From Corticium candelabrum (taxonomy: Eukaryota > Porifera > Homoscleromorpha > Homosclerophorida > Plakinidae), in assembly GCF_963422355.1 (NCBI RefSeq), contig NC_085086.1, positions 1,581,021 to 1,645,020 of the forward strand: a stretch of 64,000 bases of DNA, written 5' to 3'. Below the pieces are notes generated by a model that saw nothing but the letters and a program-made list of their open reading frames with translations, ran no database searches and was not told the DNA's origin. This document shows, piece after piece, positions 62,879 to 64,000 of this stretch; the stretch's first letter is position 1; every line of letters starts with the position of its first letter. The position numbers and the translations under genes are program-made.

Positions 62879-63389
62879 TACCCCATTCACACGAGCTCTC
62901 CTATCCAGGCCAGCACGGGCTGGCACGAATCAGCGCTGAATGAAATCGTCGTGTGAATGTGGGCCGAGCCGTGCTGGCCCACCACAACTTGCCGTGTCAG
63001 CGAAGCTTCGAATCGTTTTGTGAATGTGTGCCAAGCCAGGCTGACGGCCACGTATGCTCACTAGATACGAAAATGGCGTGGTCAGAGCACGAAACCTTGT
63101 ACCTCATTGAATTGTGGGGTGAGGACAGCATCTAGGTTCAAATTGAGGGTGTGCTAAAACTTTACGTCAAATTAGCGAAACAAATGAAGAAAGCGGGATA
63201 CTCACGAACGGGTGCGCTTTGTCTCTGCAAACAACATAGCTAGCGTGCGCAGCAAGGAACACGACTACTATCTCGGCTGGCTCGCTTTTTTCTACACGTC
63301 GTGTGAACAAGAGCTGGCTCGCTTTACTAGCCCGGGCTGGCTCGGCTCGGCTCAGCTCAGTTTGAAACTGTGCTCATGTGAATGGGGTA
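62879..63389 (+). mobile_element. PIF/Harbinger-like non-autonomous element with MYB/SANT remnant
   Basis: Terminal inverted repeats TACCCCATTCACACGAGC and TACCCCATTCACATGAGC (17/18) bound 511 bp. A TTA duplication flanks it (62876-62878 and 63390-63392), as expected for PIF/Harbinger. Inside, from ATG 63073, MAWSEHETLYLIELWGEDSI then TAG, with LYVKLAKQMKKAGYSRTG further on, is a frameshifted start of a MYB/SANT-like DNA-binding protein, the second gene carried by autonomous Harbinger elements. It lies in the RBM22 intron. Confidence 0.82.
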
Positions 63390-63392
63390 TTA

Positions 63393-64000
63393 GTCCAAGA
63401 ATTGATGTTGATATCAATCAGAGTTTTGTTAATAAAAATCCAAAAATTCCACCACTGAGCCAATAGAAACGTATACGCAGCCTATACACAAAGAAACTGA
63501 CTCGCATGTAGACTCCCAGATTTGTAATGCAGGGTAGGTCCAGTTAACTTATCAACCTATGCTGCTGGTTAATTACACATACTCATCACTGTATGACAAA
63601 TGCTCTAATGCCATCCAAGCGTCCCAATGCCATCTCTCAGTTCAGTAGAGCTGTGCATGCAGCAGCATACCGAGAAAGCCATTACAAATTAGATTTCGTA
63701 GCTAAACTGTTGACCTAAACTACTCACCTAGGCCTACTAGTCATCATTTGGCAACCCAGCTTACAACTTTTGTCATCAGTTGTAAATTTTACTCGTCAAT
63801 TGACGACCTATTTTCAAGCCCTGCCCTAATCTACGTGTATACCTAACTAGAGGATGGTTCTATGCAGTGATACAGACCTTCTTCCATTCCAGCTGACCAA
63901 CTAGAATGATGTTATCTCGAGATTTCCGGTCATTCAAGTGGACAAAGACAAAAACATTGAGAAAGTCGTGGTAGAGGAAGCTGGGCTCTTTATGGACAGT
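63393..64000. other. RBM22 upstream intron; possible exon at the right edge
   Basis: No RBM22 N-terminal exon was found here. The last 120 bp are open on both strands: minus reads FLYHDFLNVFVFVHLNDRKS and then DNIILVGQLEWKK before a GTCTGT donor-like site; plus reads RFPVIQVDKDKNIEKVVVEE. Neither is recognised, so this could be part of a gene or element crossing the boundary. Confidence 0.3.

Noticed and set aside
62953-63135. A host MYB/SANT gene
   Set aside because: It lies within terminal inverted repeats with a TTA target duplication, stops after 20 codons of the domain and is then frameshifted; it is a transposon remnant.

Overview
The window is eukaryotic, most likely from a marine non-bilaterian animal, with a sponge as the best guess. 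Genes are split by short GT-AG introns. There is a metazoan-type chitin synthase ending in SAM domains, an RBM22 splicing factor, CARD and THAP proteins, and secreted sushi/Ig proteins. Many old transposons and very long (GT)n and (CAGA)n tracts fill the rest. The phylum is inferred from this mix and not proven by any single gene.

Layout. 1-9 kb is a transposon graveyard: a fold-back MITE, then a decayed Polinton-type DNA polymerase B on the minus strand, split by a nested Ty3/gypsy-like LTR retrotransposon that itself carries a THAP-domain fragment. 9-17 kb has no recognisable host gene; it holds an inverted-repeat element and a 2.3-kb (CAGA)n macro-repeat. 17.3-19.9 kb carries a small CARD-domain gene beside a frameshifted DDE transposase. 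21.9-29.6 kb holds three broken members (A, B, C) of a secreted CCP-Ig-CCP-CCP-CCP family, cut by deletions and two DNA-transposon insertions. 30-34.7 kb is tRNA-derived SINEs, MITEs and a 5'-truncated non-LTR retrotransposon. 35.1-40.3 kb is an intact eight-exon chitin synthase (minus). 40.8-42.4 kb repeats the block at 20.2-21.9 kb. A two-exon THAP protein follows at 42.5-43.5 kb. 45.8-55.6 kb holds two intact CCP/Ig genes (D, E). 56.6-62.3 kb is the 3' part of RBM22 (minus); its last intron carries a 39-bp minisatellite of about 2 kb, and its 5' exons lie past the right edge.

The most notable system is the CCP/Ig cluster. Each domain sits on its own phase 1-1 exon, two subtypes alternate along the chromosome, and the copies range from intact to clearly dead, so gene birth and death can be read directly. 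The intact products should be secreted proteins of 440 and 438 residues with no membrane anchor. A recognition or adhesion role is inferred from the domains only.

Exon borders were set by hand from splice consensus, reading phase and comparison between copies. Transposon family names rest on motifs and terminal repeats visible here; no database search was possible.
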